36,504 bases of DNA, from contig JAHHSJ010000017.1 of assembly GCA_020025295.1 (NCBI GenBank), positions 1 to 36,504 on the forward strand, read 5' to 3'. This DNA comes from Oscillospiraceae bacterium (GTDB lineage Bacteria > Bacillota > Clostridia > Oscillospirales > Oscillospiraceae). The notes beneath the pieces were generated by a model, which saw only the letters and a program-made list of their open reading frames with translations, did no database searches and was not told the DNA's origin. Made by a program: the position numbers and the translations under genes. Of this stretch, positions 24,336-34,815 are shown one piece after another (within the stretch, counting starts at the first letter, position 1; every line of letters starts with the position of its first letter).

Positions 24336-24400
24336 ATCCACAAATAGCATCGCCCCGGCTCGGATATTCCGAGCCGGGGCGATGCTATTTGTGGATTTTA
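24336..24400. terminator. Exceptionally long perfect hairpin, bidirectional terminator
   Basis: ATCCACAAATAGCATCGCCC begins a 28-29 base arm (24336-24364) that pairs without mismatch with 24368-24396 around a 3-base loop; T residues follow. It lies between the converging htpG and CPBP protease genes and overlaps the stop region of the latter. Confidence 0.85.
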
Positions 24401-25174
24401 TTCCGGTTTCCAGAAAGCCAGCGGTTTGCGCTCCACCCGGGTTCGCTTCACTCCGAGGAACACCACCGCTCCGATGGTCACCGCAAATCCCAGCCACTGA
24501 CCGGCAGGGCTGTGTCCGCTGAAATCCAAAATGGCGTGGAGCAGAATCGGGACGAACAAAGTGCCGCTCCACTCATACAGCGCCGCAAAGCCAATGCCGG
24601 CAAGGATTCCGCCGAACGCATTCACCGGCACCTCTGCTCCGCCCACCACCATAGTGAGCAAAATCTGCGGGACAGACCGTCCTGCAACCACTCCGGCATA
24701 AATAGCGTGGCCTGCGCCCCAGAAAAAGCCGCTGACCAGCAGGGCAAGCCACGGGCTGACCCGTTTCAACCGGGAATACACAAAGCCCCGGTACATCAGC
24801 TCTTCCCCAAGTGCAATGTTGATGAGGATGTGCAGCCAGTAATAGACACCCCCGGCAGACCAATTCCCGTCCAGCACCACCAACCCTCCGAAGGCCAGCC
24901 CCAGAGCGAGGACAAGTCCCCGGTTTTGCGCCGTAACTCCGGCCTCGTTCGGTCTGGTTCGGGTGATCAGCAGGAATACCACCGGCGGCAGAAGCAGTGC
25001 AAGGGCATTCACCAGAAAATAGAGTCCAAACTTGCCCCAAGTGATCTGTTCCAGTGACACTGCCATCCAGTTTCTCGCATCAGCGAAGGCAGTCACTCCG
25101 TACAAAACGGCCTGTGCCAGAACACAGGCCGCCACGGTGACAAGCACCGTGTTTCGCTTGCTGTTCTCTTCCAT
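24398..25174 (-). CDS. CPBP-family intramembrane glutamic endopeptidase
   Basis: The product has 258 residues and 7-8 membrane helices. The CPBP (formerly CAAX/Abi) motifs are visible in order: GEELMYRGFVYSRL (EE-x3-R), SGFFWGAGHAIYAG (F-x3-H) and PILLHAILDFSG (H-x3-D). These residues form the active site of intramembrane proteases such as Rce1 and MroQ. Bacterial members act in bacteriocin maturation and immunity, peptide signalling or membrane quality control, and no such partner genes are adjacent. I chose ATG 25174, which has GGAGG 8 bases upstream, over an ATG 9 codons earlier. TACAAT upstream could be a -10 box, but the -35 is poor. Confidence 0.88.
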   Translation of the reverse strand: MEENSKRNTVLVTVAACVLAQAVLYGVTAFADARNWMAVSLEQITWGKFGLYFLVNALALLLPPVVFLLITRTRPNEAGVTAQNRGLVLALGLAFGGLVVLDGNWSAGGVYYWLHILINIALGEELMYRGFVYSRLKRVSPWLALLVSGFFWGAGHAIYAGVVAGRSVPQILLTMVVGGAEVPVNAFGGILAGIGFAALYEWSGTLFVPILLHAILDFSGHSPAGQWLGFAVTIGAVVFLGVKRTRVERKPLAFWKPE

Positions 25175-25262
25175 GGGCTGCCCTCCTCTCTGTTTTGCCA
25201 TTGTAGCACAGGAAAACGGGCAAACATAGCGGCTTTTTTCTTAAATTTCCGGTGAAAGCGTG

Positions 25263-25299
25263 CAAAAAACAGCATCCGCAGAACCTGCGGATGCTGTTT
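25263..25299 (-). terminator. Intrinsic terminator of proS
   Basis: AAACAGCATCCGCAG and its exact complement pair around a 3-base loop. On the minus strand TTTTTT follows; the hairpin begins about 20 bases after the proS stop. Confidence 0.88.
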
Positions 25300-25319
25300 G
25301 TGTTGTTGTATACTGTGGA

Positions 25320-26762
25320 TTAGTAAGCCACGCCCCAGACCACCATCTTGTCGGCAGGTTTGCCGCAGACGGCGCACTTGCAGGGGCCGATCTTCTTCTG
25401 GTGGAAGGGCATGCAGCGAGAGGTCAGGCCGGCCTTCTCCTTCATTGCCATTTCGCACTCCAGATCGCCGCACCACATGGTCTCGACGAAGCCGCCCTTT
25501 TCCTCCACCATGGCCTTGGCTTCCTCCATGGTCTCGCAGGTGTGGGTGCGCTCTTCCAGACGCTTGGCAGCGGCGTCGTACAGGTCGTCATGAACTGCCT
25601 TCAGCAGCTCCTGCACCTTGGTCTCCAGCTCTGCCAGCGGCACAAAGTACTTCTCGCCGGTGTCACGACGGGCAATGACGCACTGCTCCTTCTCCATATC
25701 CTTGGGGCCGATCTCCACACGCAGAGGCACGCCCTTCATCTCGTACTCGGCGTACTTCCAGCCGTTGGACTGGTCGGAGTCGTCGGTCTTGACCCGCAGG
25801 CCCAGAGCCTTGATGCGGTCAGCCAGACCGTAAGCGGCGTCCAGAACGCCCTCCTTGTGCTGTGCCACGGGAATGACCACCACCTGAATGGGGGCGATGG
25901 CAGGGGGCAGCACCAGACCGTTGTCATCGGAGTGAGTCATGATGACAGCGCCCACCAGACGGGTGGATGCACCCCAAGAGGTCTGGAAGGGATACTGCAA
26001 GGTGTTGTCACGACCGGTGAAGGTGACATCGTAAGCTCTGGAGAACTTGTCGCCGAAGTAATGGCTGGTGCCGGACTGCAGCGCCTTGCCGTCCTTCATC
26101 ATGGCCTCGATGGTGTAGGTGGCCTCAGCACCGGCAAACTTCTCCTTGTCGGTCTTGCGGCCCTTCAGCACGGGGATCGCCAGAGAGTCCCGGCAGAAAT
26201 CGGCGTAGGTGTTGAGCATCAGCTCGGTCTCGGCCTTGGCCTCCTCGGCAGTCTCGTGGATGGTGTGACCCTCGTTCCACCAGAACTCACGGGAGCGCAG
26301 GAAGGGACGGGTGCTCTTCTCCCAGCGGACCACGGAGCACCACTGGTTGTACTTCATGGGCAGCTGACGATGGGTCTGGAGCACATGGGACCAATGGTCG
26401 CAGAACAGAGTCTCGCTGGTGGGACGGACGGCCAGACGCTCCTCCAGAGGCTCGCTGCCGCCGGAAGTGACCCAAGCCACCTCGGGAGCGAAGCCGTTGA
26501 CCAGCTCGCCTTCCTTCTTCAGCAGGCTCTCGGGCATCAGCATGGGCATTGCCACATTCTCATGTCCGGTCGCCTTGAACATGCCGTCCAGAATACGGGA
26601 CATATTCTCCCAGATGGCGTAGCCATAGGGACGCAGAATGAGGAAACCCTTCACGCTGGAATATTCCACCAACTCCGCCTTCAGGCAGATGTCGGTATAC
26701 CACTTGGTAAAATCCTCCTCCATGGAGGTGATGGCTTCTACTTTCTTCTTGTCTTTTGCCAT
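25320..26762 (-). CDS. proS: Prolyl-tRNA synthetase, short (eukaryote/archaeal-like) type
   Basis: This 480-residue class II enzyme charges tRNA-Pro. It lacks the editing insertion of the long bacterial type and has the features of the archaeal-like type. These include the start ITSMEEDFTKWYTDICLKA, motif 2 in VVRWEKSTRPFLRSREFWW and the segment NEGHTIHETAEEA. Others are TSHYFGDKFSRAYDVTF and motif 3 in WGASTRLVGAVIMTHSDDN. The C-terminal domain has the zinc-type cysteines (WCGDLECE, then CKCAVCGKPAD) and the terminal Tyr of WGVAY. I chose ATG 26762, 9 bases after GGAGAG. It is a single-gene unit with its own promoter and terminator. Confidence 0.96.
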   Translation of the reverse strand: MAKDKKKVEAITSMEEDFTKWYTDICLKAELVEYSSVKGFLILRPYGYAIWENMSRILDGMFKATGHENVAMPMLMPESLLKKEGELVNGFAPEVAWVTSGGSEPLEERLAVRPTSETLFCDHWSHVLQTHRQLPMKYNQWCSVVRWEKSTRPFLRSREFWWNEGHTIHETAEEAKAETELMLNTYADFCRDSLAIPVLKGRKTDKEKFAGAEATYTIEAMMKDGKALQSGTSHYFGDKFSRAYDVTFTGRDNTLQYPFQTSWGASTRLVGAVIMTHSDDNGLVLPPAIAPIQVVVIPVAQHKEGVLDAAYGLADRIKALGLRVKTDDSDQSNGWKYAEYEMKGVPLRVEIGPKDMEKEQCVIARRDTGEKYFVPLAELETKVQELLKAVHDDLYDAAAKRLEERTHTCETMEEAKAMVEEKGGFVETMWCGDLECEMAMKEKAGLTSRCMPFHQKKIGPCKCAVCGKPADKMVVWGVAY

Positions 26763-26800
26763 GATCTGCTTCTCTCCTATCATTGAGCATTCACTTGGAA

Positions 26801-26853
26801 TGTGCATACTCCGATGTATAGCACATTTTACCTATCTTCCCCACTATTGTCAA
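26801..26853 (-). promoter_or_regulatory. Sigma-A promoter of proS with inverted repeat at the start site
   Basis: On the minus strand TTGACA and TAAAAT (26825-26830) are separated by 17 bases. Just downstream, 26801-26825 holds an imperfect inverted repeat (TGTGCATAC and GTATAGCACA) over the expected transcription start. Confidence 0.75.
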
Positions 26854-26907
26854 GGTTTTCAGCCCGTTCTCCCGGTTTTTGTACCTGTTTTCCGGGGGAA
26901 ATCACGC

Positions 26908-26936
26908 TTGTTTTTCCCACCTCCCTTTGCTATAAT
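26908..26936 (+). promoter_or_regulatory. Sigma-A promoter of the gdpP-ftsH operon
   Basis: TTGTTT (26908-26913) and TATAAT (26931-26936) are separated by 17 bases. A second TATAAT (26946-26951) and a small AT-rich inverted repeat (ATAATA-N5-TATTAT, 26947-26963) follow, so the start may be regulated or doubled. Confidence 0.72.
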
Positions 26937-26998
26937 AGAGAATTGTATAATAAGGTGTATTATCGGCTATTTCCAGTATAATGTGGAGGTGTCCCACC

Positions 26999-29008
26999 GT
27001 GAGCAAACAAGAAACAAAACGGGAGTCCCGGCTTGCTCAGGCCCTGGAGCCCAGACAGTGGATTTATTTTCTGTTTCTGCTGATTTTTGCTGCTTTGACC
27101 TGTTTCTTCCATCTGATTCTGGGTCTGGTTGAAATCGGAGCCATTGTGCTTCTGTTCGTGTTCTACCGTTTTTCCGCCCGTCACCGCCAGCGTGAGATTG
27201 CCCGCTATATTGCCGCCGCAGGTGCGGACATCGGCACCGCCGGCAACGATTTTATGCTCAACGCCCCCTTCCCCATGGTGATTTTCCGTCCTGACACGGA
27301 CGAGATCATCTGGTCCAACGATCTGTTTCTCCGGATTACCGGGGAGCGGGAGCATTTGTTCGACACCAAGCTGTCCTCCTCCGTGCCGGGGTTTGAGTCC
27401 CGGTGGCTGATGGAGGGCAAGACCGAGTGTCCCTCCACCATGATGATCAACAACCGCAAATTTGCGGTGTTCGGACACATGGCCAAGGCCAAGGGCCGCA
27501 GCGGCGGCGTCATTGCCACCACCTACTGGCTGGATGTGACGGAGGAGGCCTCCATCAAGGACGCCTACTACGGCAGCCGTCCCGTGGTCAGCATCCTCAC
27601 CATCGACAACTACGACGATCTGGTCCGCAACCTGAACGACAACGCCCGAAGCGCCCTGCGCTCCGCCATCGATCAGGAGATTGACCGCTGGACCTCTTCC
27701 ACGCAGGGTCTGGTGCTGCGCTACGACCGTGACCGCTACCTCTTCGTCTTTGAGGAGCAGTACCTCTCCCCCATGCAGGAGGGCAAGTTCTCCCTGCTGG
27801 ATGCGGTGCATAAGGTGGTTTCCCCCAACGGGCTGGCTGCCACCATGTCCATCGGCATCGGCATGGACACCAACTATGACGAATTGTTCCAGTACGCCTC
27901 TCTGGCCACGGAAATGGCCCTCAGCCGAGGCGGCGATCAGGCGGTCATCAAAAACCGCTTCACCTTTGAGTTCTACGGCGGCCGTGCCACCGAGACCGAG
28001 CGGCGCACCAAGGTCAAAAGCCGTGTTATGGCAAGCGCTCTGGGCAGTCTGGTGTCCAGCGCCTCTTCCGTGTATGTGATGGGCCACAAGTTCACCGATC
28101 TGGACTCCATGGGCGCCTGCGCCGGCGTGGTGGCGATCGCCCGAAAGCACTCCATCCCCGCCCGCATCGTGATCGAACCCACTGCCAACCCCTCCACCAT
28201 TATGGTGGAGCGGCTCAAGCAGCTGTCGGAATATTCCGATGTGTTCGTTTCCCCGGAAACGGCCATGCTGGAGGCGGACAACCGCTCCCTGCTGGTGGTG
28301 GTGGACACCAACCGTCCCGATCAGGTGGTGGCTCCCGAGCTGCTGCTCAGCTGCAACAAGGTGGCGGTCATCGACCACCATCGCCGTGCCGCCAAGTATA
28401 TCGAGGATGCGGCCCTCAATTATCATGAGCCTTACGCCTCTTCCGCCTGCGAGCTGGTCAGCGAACTGCTGCCCTATCTGCTGGACACCGCCGATCTGAT
28501 GCGTGGCGAGGCAGAAGCGCTGCTTGCCGGCATCGTGCTGGACACCAAGAGCTTCACCCTCCGCACCGGCGGACGCACCTTTGAAGCCGCTGCCTTCCTG
28601 CGCCGCTGCGGTGCGGATACGGTCGATGTGAAGCGGCTGTTCCAGACCAATCTGGACGACACCATCGCCAAATTCGGCATTATCTCCAAGGCCCGCCCCT
28701 TCAAAAACGGCGTGGTCATCTCCGCAATGCCCCATCCCGTGGGCCGTGTCATTGCGGCACAGGCCGCCGACGAGCTGCTCAATGTAGCCGGCACTATGGC
28801 CAGCTTTGTGCTGTTCCCCGACGATAAGGGCCATGTCATCATCTCCGGCCGAAGCATTGGCGATGTCAATGTGCAGGTCATTCTGGAGATGCTGGGCGGC
28901 GGCGGCAATGCCGCATCCGCTGCGGCACAGATTCCCTCTTCCGATCCGGAACAGGTGCTCCAGCAGCTGCTCCGCGCCGTGGATCAGTACTTTGCCGACG
29001 GAGAGTAA
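26999..29008 (+). CDS. gdpP: Cyclic-di-AMP phosphodiesterase GdpP
   Basis: The product has 669 residues and the full GdpP layout. Two membrane helices (about residues 20-62) come first, then a degenerate PAS-like domain, then a degenerate GGDEF domain (VVSILTIDNYDDLVRNL, RYDRDRYLFVFEE). The C-terminal DHH/DHHA1 phosphodiesterase, residues about 345-665, has MGHKFTDLDSMGACAGV, VVVDTNRP, VIDHHRR and GGGGNAASAAAQ. It hydrolyses c-di-AMP to pApA and so affects potassium balance, wall stress and beta-lactam tolerance. The start is the GTG at 26999, placed 7 bases after GGAGGTG; an in-frame ATG at 26981 lies before the ribosome binding site. It opens the operon with rplI and dnaB, a classical Firmicutes order. 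Confidence 0.95.
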   Translation: MSKQETKRESRLAQALEPRQWIYFLFLLIFAALTCFFHLILGLVEIGAIVLLFVFYRFSARHRQREIARYIAAAGADIGTAGNDFMLNAPFPMVIFRPDTDEIIWSNDLFLRITGEREHLFDTKLSSSVPGFESRWLMEGKTECPSTMMINNRKFAVFGHMAKAKGRSGGVIATTYWLDVTEEASIKDAYYGSRPVVSILTIDNYDDLVRNLNDNARSALRSAIDQEIDRWTSSTQGLVLRYDRDRYLFVFEEQYLSPMQEGKFSLLDAVHKVVSPNGLAATMSIGIGMDTNYDELFQYASLATEMALSRGGDQAVIKNRFTFEFYGGRATETERRTKVKSRVMASALGSLVSSASSVYVMGHKFTDLDSMGACAGVVAIARKHSIPARIVIEPTANPSTIMVERLKQLSEYSDVFVSPETAMLEADNRSLLVVVDTNRPDQVVAPELLLSCNKVAVIDHHRRAAKYIEDAALNYHEPYASSACELVSELLPYLLDTADLMRGEAEALLAGIVLDTKSFTLRTGGRTFEAAAFLRRCGADTVDVKRLFQTNLDDTIAKFGIISKARPFKNGVVISAMPHPVGRVIAAQAADELLNVAGTMASFVLFPDDKGHVIISGRSIGDVNVQVILEMLGGGGNAASAAAQIPSSDPEQVLQQLLRAVDQYFADGE

Positions 29009-29056
29009 GTTCCCATTCACCATTGTTATTTCCCATCTTCAAGGAGGATTATAGTT

Positions 29057-29500
29057 ATGAAAGTTATTTTGCAGCAGGATGTCCGCGGTCAGGGCAAGAA
29101 GGGTCAGATGGTCGAGGTTTCCGACGGCTACGCCCGCAATTTCCTCTTCCCCCGCAAGCTGGCGGTCGCCGCTACCACGGATAATGTGAACACCATGAAG
29201 CTTCAGGATCAGGCCCGCCGTGAGCGTGAGGCCAAGGAGAAGGAAGAGGCTATGGCTCTGGTAGCCAAGCTGAAAGAGTGCCCCGTGAAGATCACCGCCA
29301 AGTCCGGTGCCGGCGGCAAGCTGTTCGGCAGCGTCACCACCAAGGAGATCTCCGCCGCTCTGAAGGAGCAGTACGGCTATCAGATCGACAGCAAGCGCCT
29401 GCACTGCGACCCCATCAAGAGCTTCGGCACCTTCCAGGTCAAGTGCAAGATGGGCTACGAGATCAGCGGCATCGTCACCGTCATGGTGACCGAGGGCTGA
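29057..29500 (+). CDS. rplI: Ribosomal protein bL9
   Basis: This 147-residue protein is full-length bL9. The N-terminal domain has MKVILQQDVRGQGKKGQMVE and the family signature around SDGYARNFLFPRKLAVAA, which binds 23S rRNA near the L1 stalk. A long charged helix (RREREAKEKEEAMALVAKL) links it to the C-terminal domain (ITAKSGAGGKLFGSVTTKEI). AAGGAGG lies upstream of the ATG. The position between gdpP and dnaB is conserved across Firmicutes. Confidence 0.98.
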   Translation: MKVILQQDVRGQGKKGQMVEVSDGYARNFLFPRKLAVAATTDNVNTMKLQDQARREREAKEKEEAMALVAKLKECPVKITAKSGAGGKLFGSVTTKEISAALKEQYGYQIDSKRLHCDPIKSFGTFQVKCKMGYEISGIVTVMVTEG

Positions 29501-29541
29501 TTTGAGCCTTCTCCATTTTCTAGTACAAAGGCGGTGAACCT

Positions 29542-30906
29542 ATGCCTGCAATGGAAGACGAACTGATGTCCCGTCAGCTTCCCCACAGCACCAGCGCCGA
29601 ACAGGCGGTGCTTGGCTCCATCCTCATCGACAGCGAATGTCTGCCCAAGGTGGTGGAGCAGCTGAAGGCGGACGATTTCTACCTCCGTCAGAATCGGGAG
29701 GTCTATCAGACCATTTACACCATGTTCTCCCTGTCCAAAAAGATCGACCCAGTCACCGTGCTGGAACAGATGCGTCTGGACGGAACCTATCAGGAGGGCG
29801 TGACAAGAGAATACTTTTTCCAGCTGATGGATGTGACCCCCACCACCACCAATGTGATGGATTATGTGGGCATTGTGAAGGATATGTCCACCCTGCGGCA
29901 GATCGGTGACACCGCAACATCCCTCATCAATATGGTGATGGAAAACCACGGCACCTCTGCCGAGGTGCTGGAGGTGGCGGAGCAGCGCATCTACGCCATC
30001 CGTCAGGGCAAATCCGCACAGGGTCTGCACCACATCACCTCCGTCATGCACGAGGTGTATGAGCGCCTTGCGGAGCTTGCCGCCAGCGACAGTGCCATTC
30101 CCGGCATCTCCACCGGCCTGCCCGATGTGGACGCCGTCATTTCCGGTCTGAACAAGAGCGACCTGATCCTTCTGGCCGCCCGACCCGGTATGGGTAAGAC
30201 CTCACTGGCGCTGAACATTCTGCTCCATGCCGGCAAGCACTCCGGCAAGGCCTGCGTGTTCTTCTCGTTGGAAATGAGCCGTGAGCAGCTTGCCATGCGC
30301 CTTTTGAGCAACGAGTCCTTTGTGGACAACAAAAAACTCACCACCGGCCGCCTGTCGGATGACGATTGGGAGAAGGTGGCGCTAGCCACGGCTGCGCTGA
30401 ACCACTCCAACATCCTCATCGACGATAACCCCTCTCTGTCCGTTGCCGACATGAACGCAAAGTGCCGACGGGTGGAGAACCTCGGTCTGGTCGTCATCGA
30501 CTACCTGCAGTTGATGACCAGTGCCGGCGGCAAACAGAATTATTCCGGTGAGAGCCGTCAGCAGGTGGTGTCCGACATCTCCCGTGCCCTGAAAATCATG
30601 GCAAAGGAGCTGAATGTGCCGGTCATCTGCCTGTCTCAGCTGTCCCGAGCCAACGAAAACCGTCCGGATAAGCGCCCCCGTCTGAGTGACCTGCGTGAAT
30701 CCGGTGCTATCGAACAGGACGCCGACATCGTCATGTTCATTTACCGTGAGGACTACTACGATCAGGATACCGAGAACCATAATCTGGCGGAATGTATCGT
30801 GGCAAAGAACCGTCACGGCGAGCTGTCCACTGTGCCGCTGCAGTGGCTGCCCGAATTTACCACCTTCTCCAGTGTGGACTGGAAGCATCAGGAGCCGCCC
30901 CAATGA
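29542..30906 (+). CDS. dnaB: Replicative DNA helicase
   Basis: The product has 454 residues. The N-terminal helical domain (SAEQAVLGSILIDSECLPKV), which contacts primase, is followed by a linker and the RecA-like motor. Walker A is ARPGMGKTSLA at about residue 214, then FFSLEMSREQLAMRLLS. Walker B is LVVIDYLQLM, and SQLSRANENRPDKRPRLSDL with RESGAIEQDAD comes near the end. It is the hexameric helicase of the replication fork. This gene is called dnaC in Bacillus. No intein is present. AAGGCGGTG precedes the ATG. The stop overlaps tilS by 4 bases. Confidence 0.97.
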   Translation: MPAMEDELMSRQLPHSTSAEQAVLGSILIDSECLPKVVEQLKADDFYLRQNREVYQTIYTMFSLSKKIDPVTVLEQMRLDGTYQEGVTREYFFQLMDVTPTTTNVMDYVGIVKDMSTLRQIGDTATSLINMVMENHGTSAEVLEVAEQRIYAIRQGKSAQGLHHITSVMHEVYERLAELAASDSAIPGISTGLPDVDAVISGLNKSDLILLAARPGMGKTSLALNILLHAGKHSGKACVFFSLEMSREQLAMRLLSNESFVDNKKLTTGRLSDDDWEKVALATAALNHSNILIDDNPSLSVADMNAKCRRVENLGLVVIDYLQLMTSAGGKQNYSGESRQQVVSDISRALKIMAKELNVPVICLSQLSRANENRPDKRPRLSDLRESGAIEQDADIVMFIYREDYYDQDTENHNLAECIVAKNRHGELSTVPLQWLPEFTTFSSVDWKHQEPPQ

Positions 30907-32285
30907 GCGCCGAAAAGCAGATTCTCGCCCGGGTTGCTCCGCTGGCGGAGGAGTATGGCATGTTCCCACAGGGCGGTACGGTCCTGTGCTGCGTCAGCGG
31001 CGGCGCAGACTCCATGTGCCTGCTCCATTTTCTCCACAATTTTGCCCCTCATTGGGGTTTTACCCTCCGTGCCTGTCACATGGACCATGTGACCCAGCCC
31101 AATTCCGCCGCCGACGCCCAGTTTGTGGCTCAGCAGTGCGAAGCACTGGGCGTTCCGTTGGATACCTGCCGGGTGGATGTCCCCCAGTGGGCCAAGGAAC
31201 ACCAGATGGGCACCGAAGAAGCCGGACGCAATGTGCGGTATCGGTGGTTTGAGGAACTGGCCCGGCAGTGGGACAACTGCGTCATCGCCACCGCCCACAA
31301 TGCCGACGACAATGCGGAAACCATGCTGCTCCATCTGGTTCGTGGGGCAGGACTCAGCGGTCTGGGTGGAATTCCGCCCCGCCGTGGTGCGCTGGTGCGC
31401 CCTCTGCTCCATGTGCCCCGGGCACTCATTACCGAGTATCTGGAGGAGAAGCACATCCCCCATGTGGAGGATGTCACCAATGCCGACCCCAACTACACCC
31501 CCCGCAATCTGCTCCGGCATGAGGTGCTGCCCCTGCTGCGGAGCATCAACCCCAACCTCACCGACACCCTCATCTCCTCTGCCACCTCCCTGCGGCAGGA
31601 CAGCGCCTACCTCACCGCTAAAGCGGATGCGGCGGCGCAGGAGATTTCCATGGCTGCCGGCAGCGTGATGCTTCCCATCACCTGCATTACGGACTCCCCT
31701 GCCGCCATCGGCGCACGGGTGGTGCAGATGGCCGCCGACAAGCTCAGCGGAGAAGTGGTGCTCACCGCCCAGCAGCGCCGTGCGGTGCTGGATCTCTGCT
31801 ACCGCCCCAATCCCTCCGGGCATTTGGACCTGCCCGGCGGCATGGTGGCCCAGCGGGTCTACTCCATGCTGGTGTTCCACTACCCCGGCAAGGTGGAGAT
31901 TCTGCCTCCCACCCCCCTCGACTTTGAGGGCACCCGGGAAATCGGCCCCTGGCTGGTTACGGTGGAAGAGGGCGTTTGTCCTCCGCACACGGCACTGGAT
32001 GAGAGCCACTTCTATCTGAAGAAGGGCAGTCCCATCCTGCTTCGTCCCCGCAAAACCGGGGACACCTTGGCGCTCCCCCATCGGGAGGGCACCAAATCCC
32101 TGAAAAAATGGCTCATCGAGCTTCGTGTACCCGAGGCAAGGCGGGATCTGGTTCCGGTTCTGGAACAGAACGACGCCTGTGCCGGAGTCTACGGGCTGGG
32201 TACCCATCGTGATGTTCTGCCGATGCCGGGCGAGCCCTGCGTCACCATCACTATTCAAGAAAAAGAGAGGAATGTTTCCCAATGA
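30903..32285 (+). CDS. tilS: tRNA(Ile)-lysidine synthetase
   Basis: This 460-residue enzyme converts C34 of the tRNA-Ile CAU anticodon to lysidine, using ATP and lysine. The N-terminal PP-loop ATPase has the motif CCVSGGADSMCLLHFL and later IATAHNADDNAETMLLHLVR and GAGLSGLGGIPP, all typical of TilS. The C-terminal domain has ILLRPRKTGDTLALPH, then SLKKWLIELRVPEARRDLVP. I chose ATG 30903, which forms ATGA with the dnaB stop; the frame is open further upstream, but that part lies over dnaB. It overlaps hpt by 4 bases. The neighbour order tilS-hpt-ftsH is the same as in Bacillus subtilis. Confidence 0.95.
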   Translation: MSAEKQILARVAPLAEEYGMFPQGGTVLCCVSGGADSMCLLHFLHNFAPHWGFTLRACHMDHVTQPNSAADAQFVAQQCEALGVPLDTCRVDVPQWAKEHQMGTEEAGRNVRYRWFEELARQWDNCVIATAHNADDNAETMLLHLVRGAGLSGLGGIPPRRGALVRPLLHVPRALITEYLEEKHIPHVEDVTNADPNYTPRNLLRHEVLPLLRSINPNLTDTLISSATSLRQDSAYLTAKADAAAQEISMAAGSVMLPITCITDSPAAIGARVVQMAADKLSGEVVLTAQQRRAVLDLCYRPNPSGHLDLPGGMVAQRVYSMLVFHYPGKVEILPPTPLDFEGTREIGPWLVTVEEGVCPPHTALDESHFYLKKGSPILLRPRKTGDTLALPHREGTKSLKKWLIELRVPEARRDLVPVLEQNDACAGVYGLGTHRDVLPMPGEPCVTITIQEKERNVSQ

Positions 32286-32833
32286 GTATGCACGATGATG
32301 TGAAAGAGATTCTGTTCACCGAAGAACAGCTTCAGGAGCGTGTGGCACAGCTGGGCGCCCAGATTACCCGTGACTACGCCGACAAGACCGAGCCTGTGGT
32401 TCTGGTCAGCGTTCTGCGTGGCTCCTACATCTTCATGGCCGACCTGAGCCGTGCCATCGATCGCCCCGTCCAGATCGACTTCATGAGCGTTTCCTCCTAC
32501 GGCGCCGGCACCAAGACCAGCGGTCAGGTGGAAATCAAGAAGGACCTGAGCGACCCTATCGAGGGCGTCCATGTCATCGTGGTAGAGGACATTCTGGACA
32601 GCGGTACGACGCTGAGCTACCTCATGAATGTGCTGTCCGCCCGTCATCCTGCCTCCATCTCCCTCTGCACCCTGCTGGATAAGCCGGAGCGCCGGGAAAA
32701 GCCCATCTATGCCAAGTATGTGGGCTTCACCGTTCCCAACGCCTTTATCGTGGGCTACGGTCTGGATTATGCGGAAAAGTACCGCAATCTCCCCTATATC
32801 GGGGTTCTGAAGGAAGAAGTCTACGCTGATTGA
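32282..32833 (+). CDS. hpt: Hypoxanthine phosphoribosyltransferase
   Basis: The product has 183 residues and makes IMP and GMP from hypoxanthine and guanine with PRPP. The type I phosphoribosyltransferase signature is VIVVEDILDSGTTLSYL. Other marks are PVVLVSVLRGSYIFMADL, DFMSVSSYGAGTKTSG (flexible loop) and the base-binding end FIVGYGLDYAEKYRNLPYIG. The ATG overlaps the tilS stop. Another in-frame ATG lies two codons on, and both are usable. Bacterial Hpt is a known target of ppGpp inhibition and a partner of FtsH/TilS in this locus order. Confidence 0.97.
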   Translation: MSMHDDVKEILFTEEQLQERVAQLGAQITRDYADKTEPVVLVSVLRGSYIFMADLSRAIDRPVQIDFMSVSSYGAGTKTSGQVEIKKDLSDPIEGVHVIVVEDILDSGTTLSYLMNVLSARHPASISLCTLLDKPERREKPIYAKYVGFTVPNAFIVGYGLDYAEKYRNLPYIGVLKEEVYAD

Positions 32834-32884
32834 GCTTCTTTTCCGCCTGTTCAGGCAATCTTATCACACGAGGTAACTTGATCC

Positions 32885-34696
<1,812 letters not shown>

Positions 34697-34703
34697 CAAA
34701 ACC

Positions 34704-34745
34704 AAACCGCCGGACTTCAAGGTGCTTGAAGTCCGGCGGTTTTCG
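34704..34745 (+). terminator. Intrinsic terminator of the gdpP-ftsH operon
   Basis: AAACCGCCGGACTTCAAG and its exact complement pair around GTG, followed by T residues. It lies 7 bases after the ftsH stop. Confidence 0.92.
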
Positions 34746-34762
34746 TTGTTAACATCCGTTGC

Positions 34763-34791
34763 TTGCTTTTTTTCCACACTTCCGCTAGAAT
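34763..34791 (+). promoter_or_regulatory. Sigma-A promoter of the XRE-transmembrane regulator
   Basis: TTGCTT (34763-34768) and TAGAAT (34786-34791) are separated by 17 bases, just ahead of the gene at 34816. Confidence 0.65.
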
Positions 34792-34815
34792 CGTGTGCGA
34801 AAGGACGATGATTTC

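Noticed and set aside
22394..24343. Open frame of 649 codons antisense to htpG, and similar long antisense frames over asnS, gdpP, ftsH and the NSS transporter
   Set aside because: The genes on the other strand are certain. The antisense frames are low-complexity (rich in His, Gly, Val, Leu) and arise from strong third-position GC bias.
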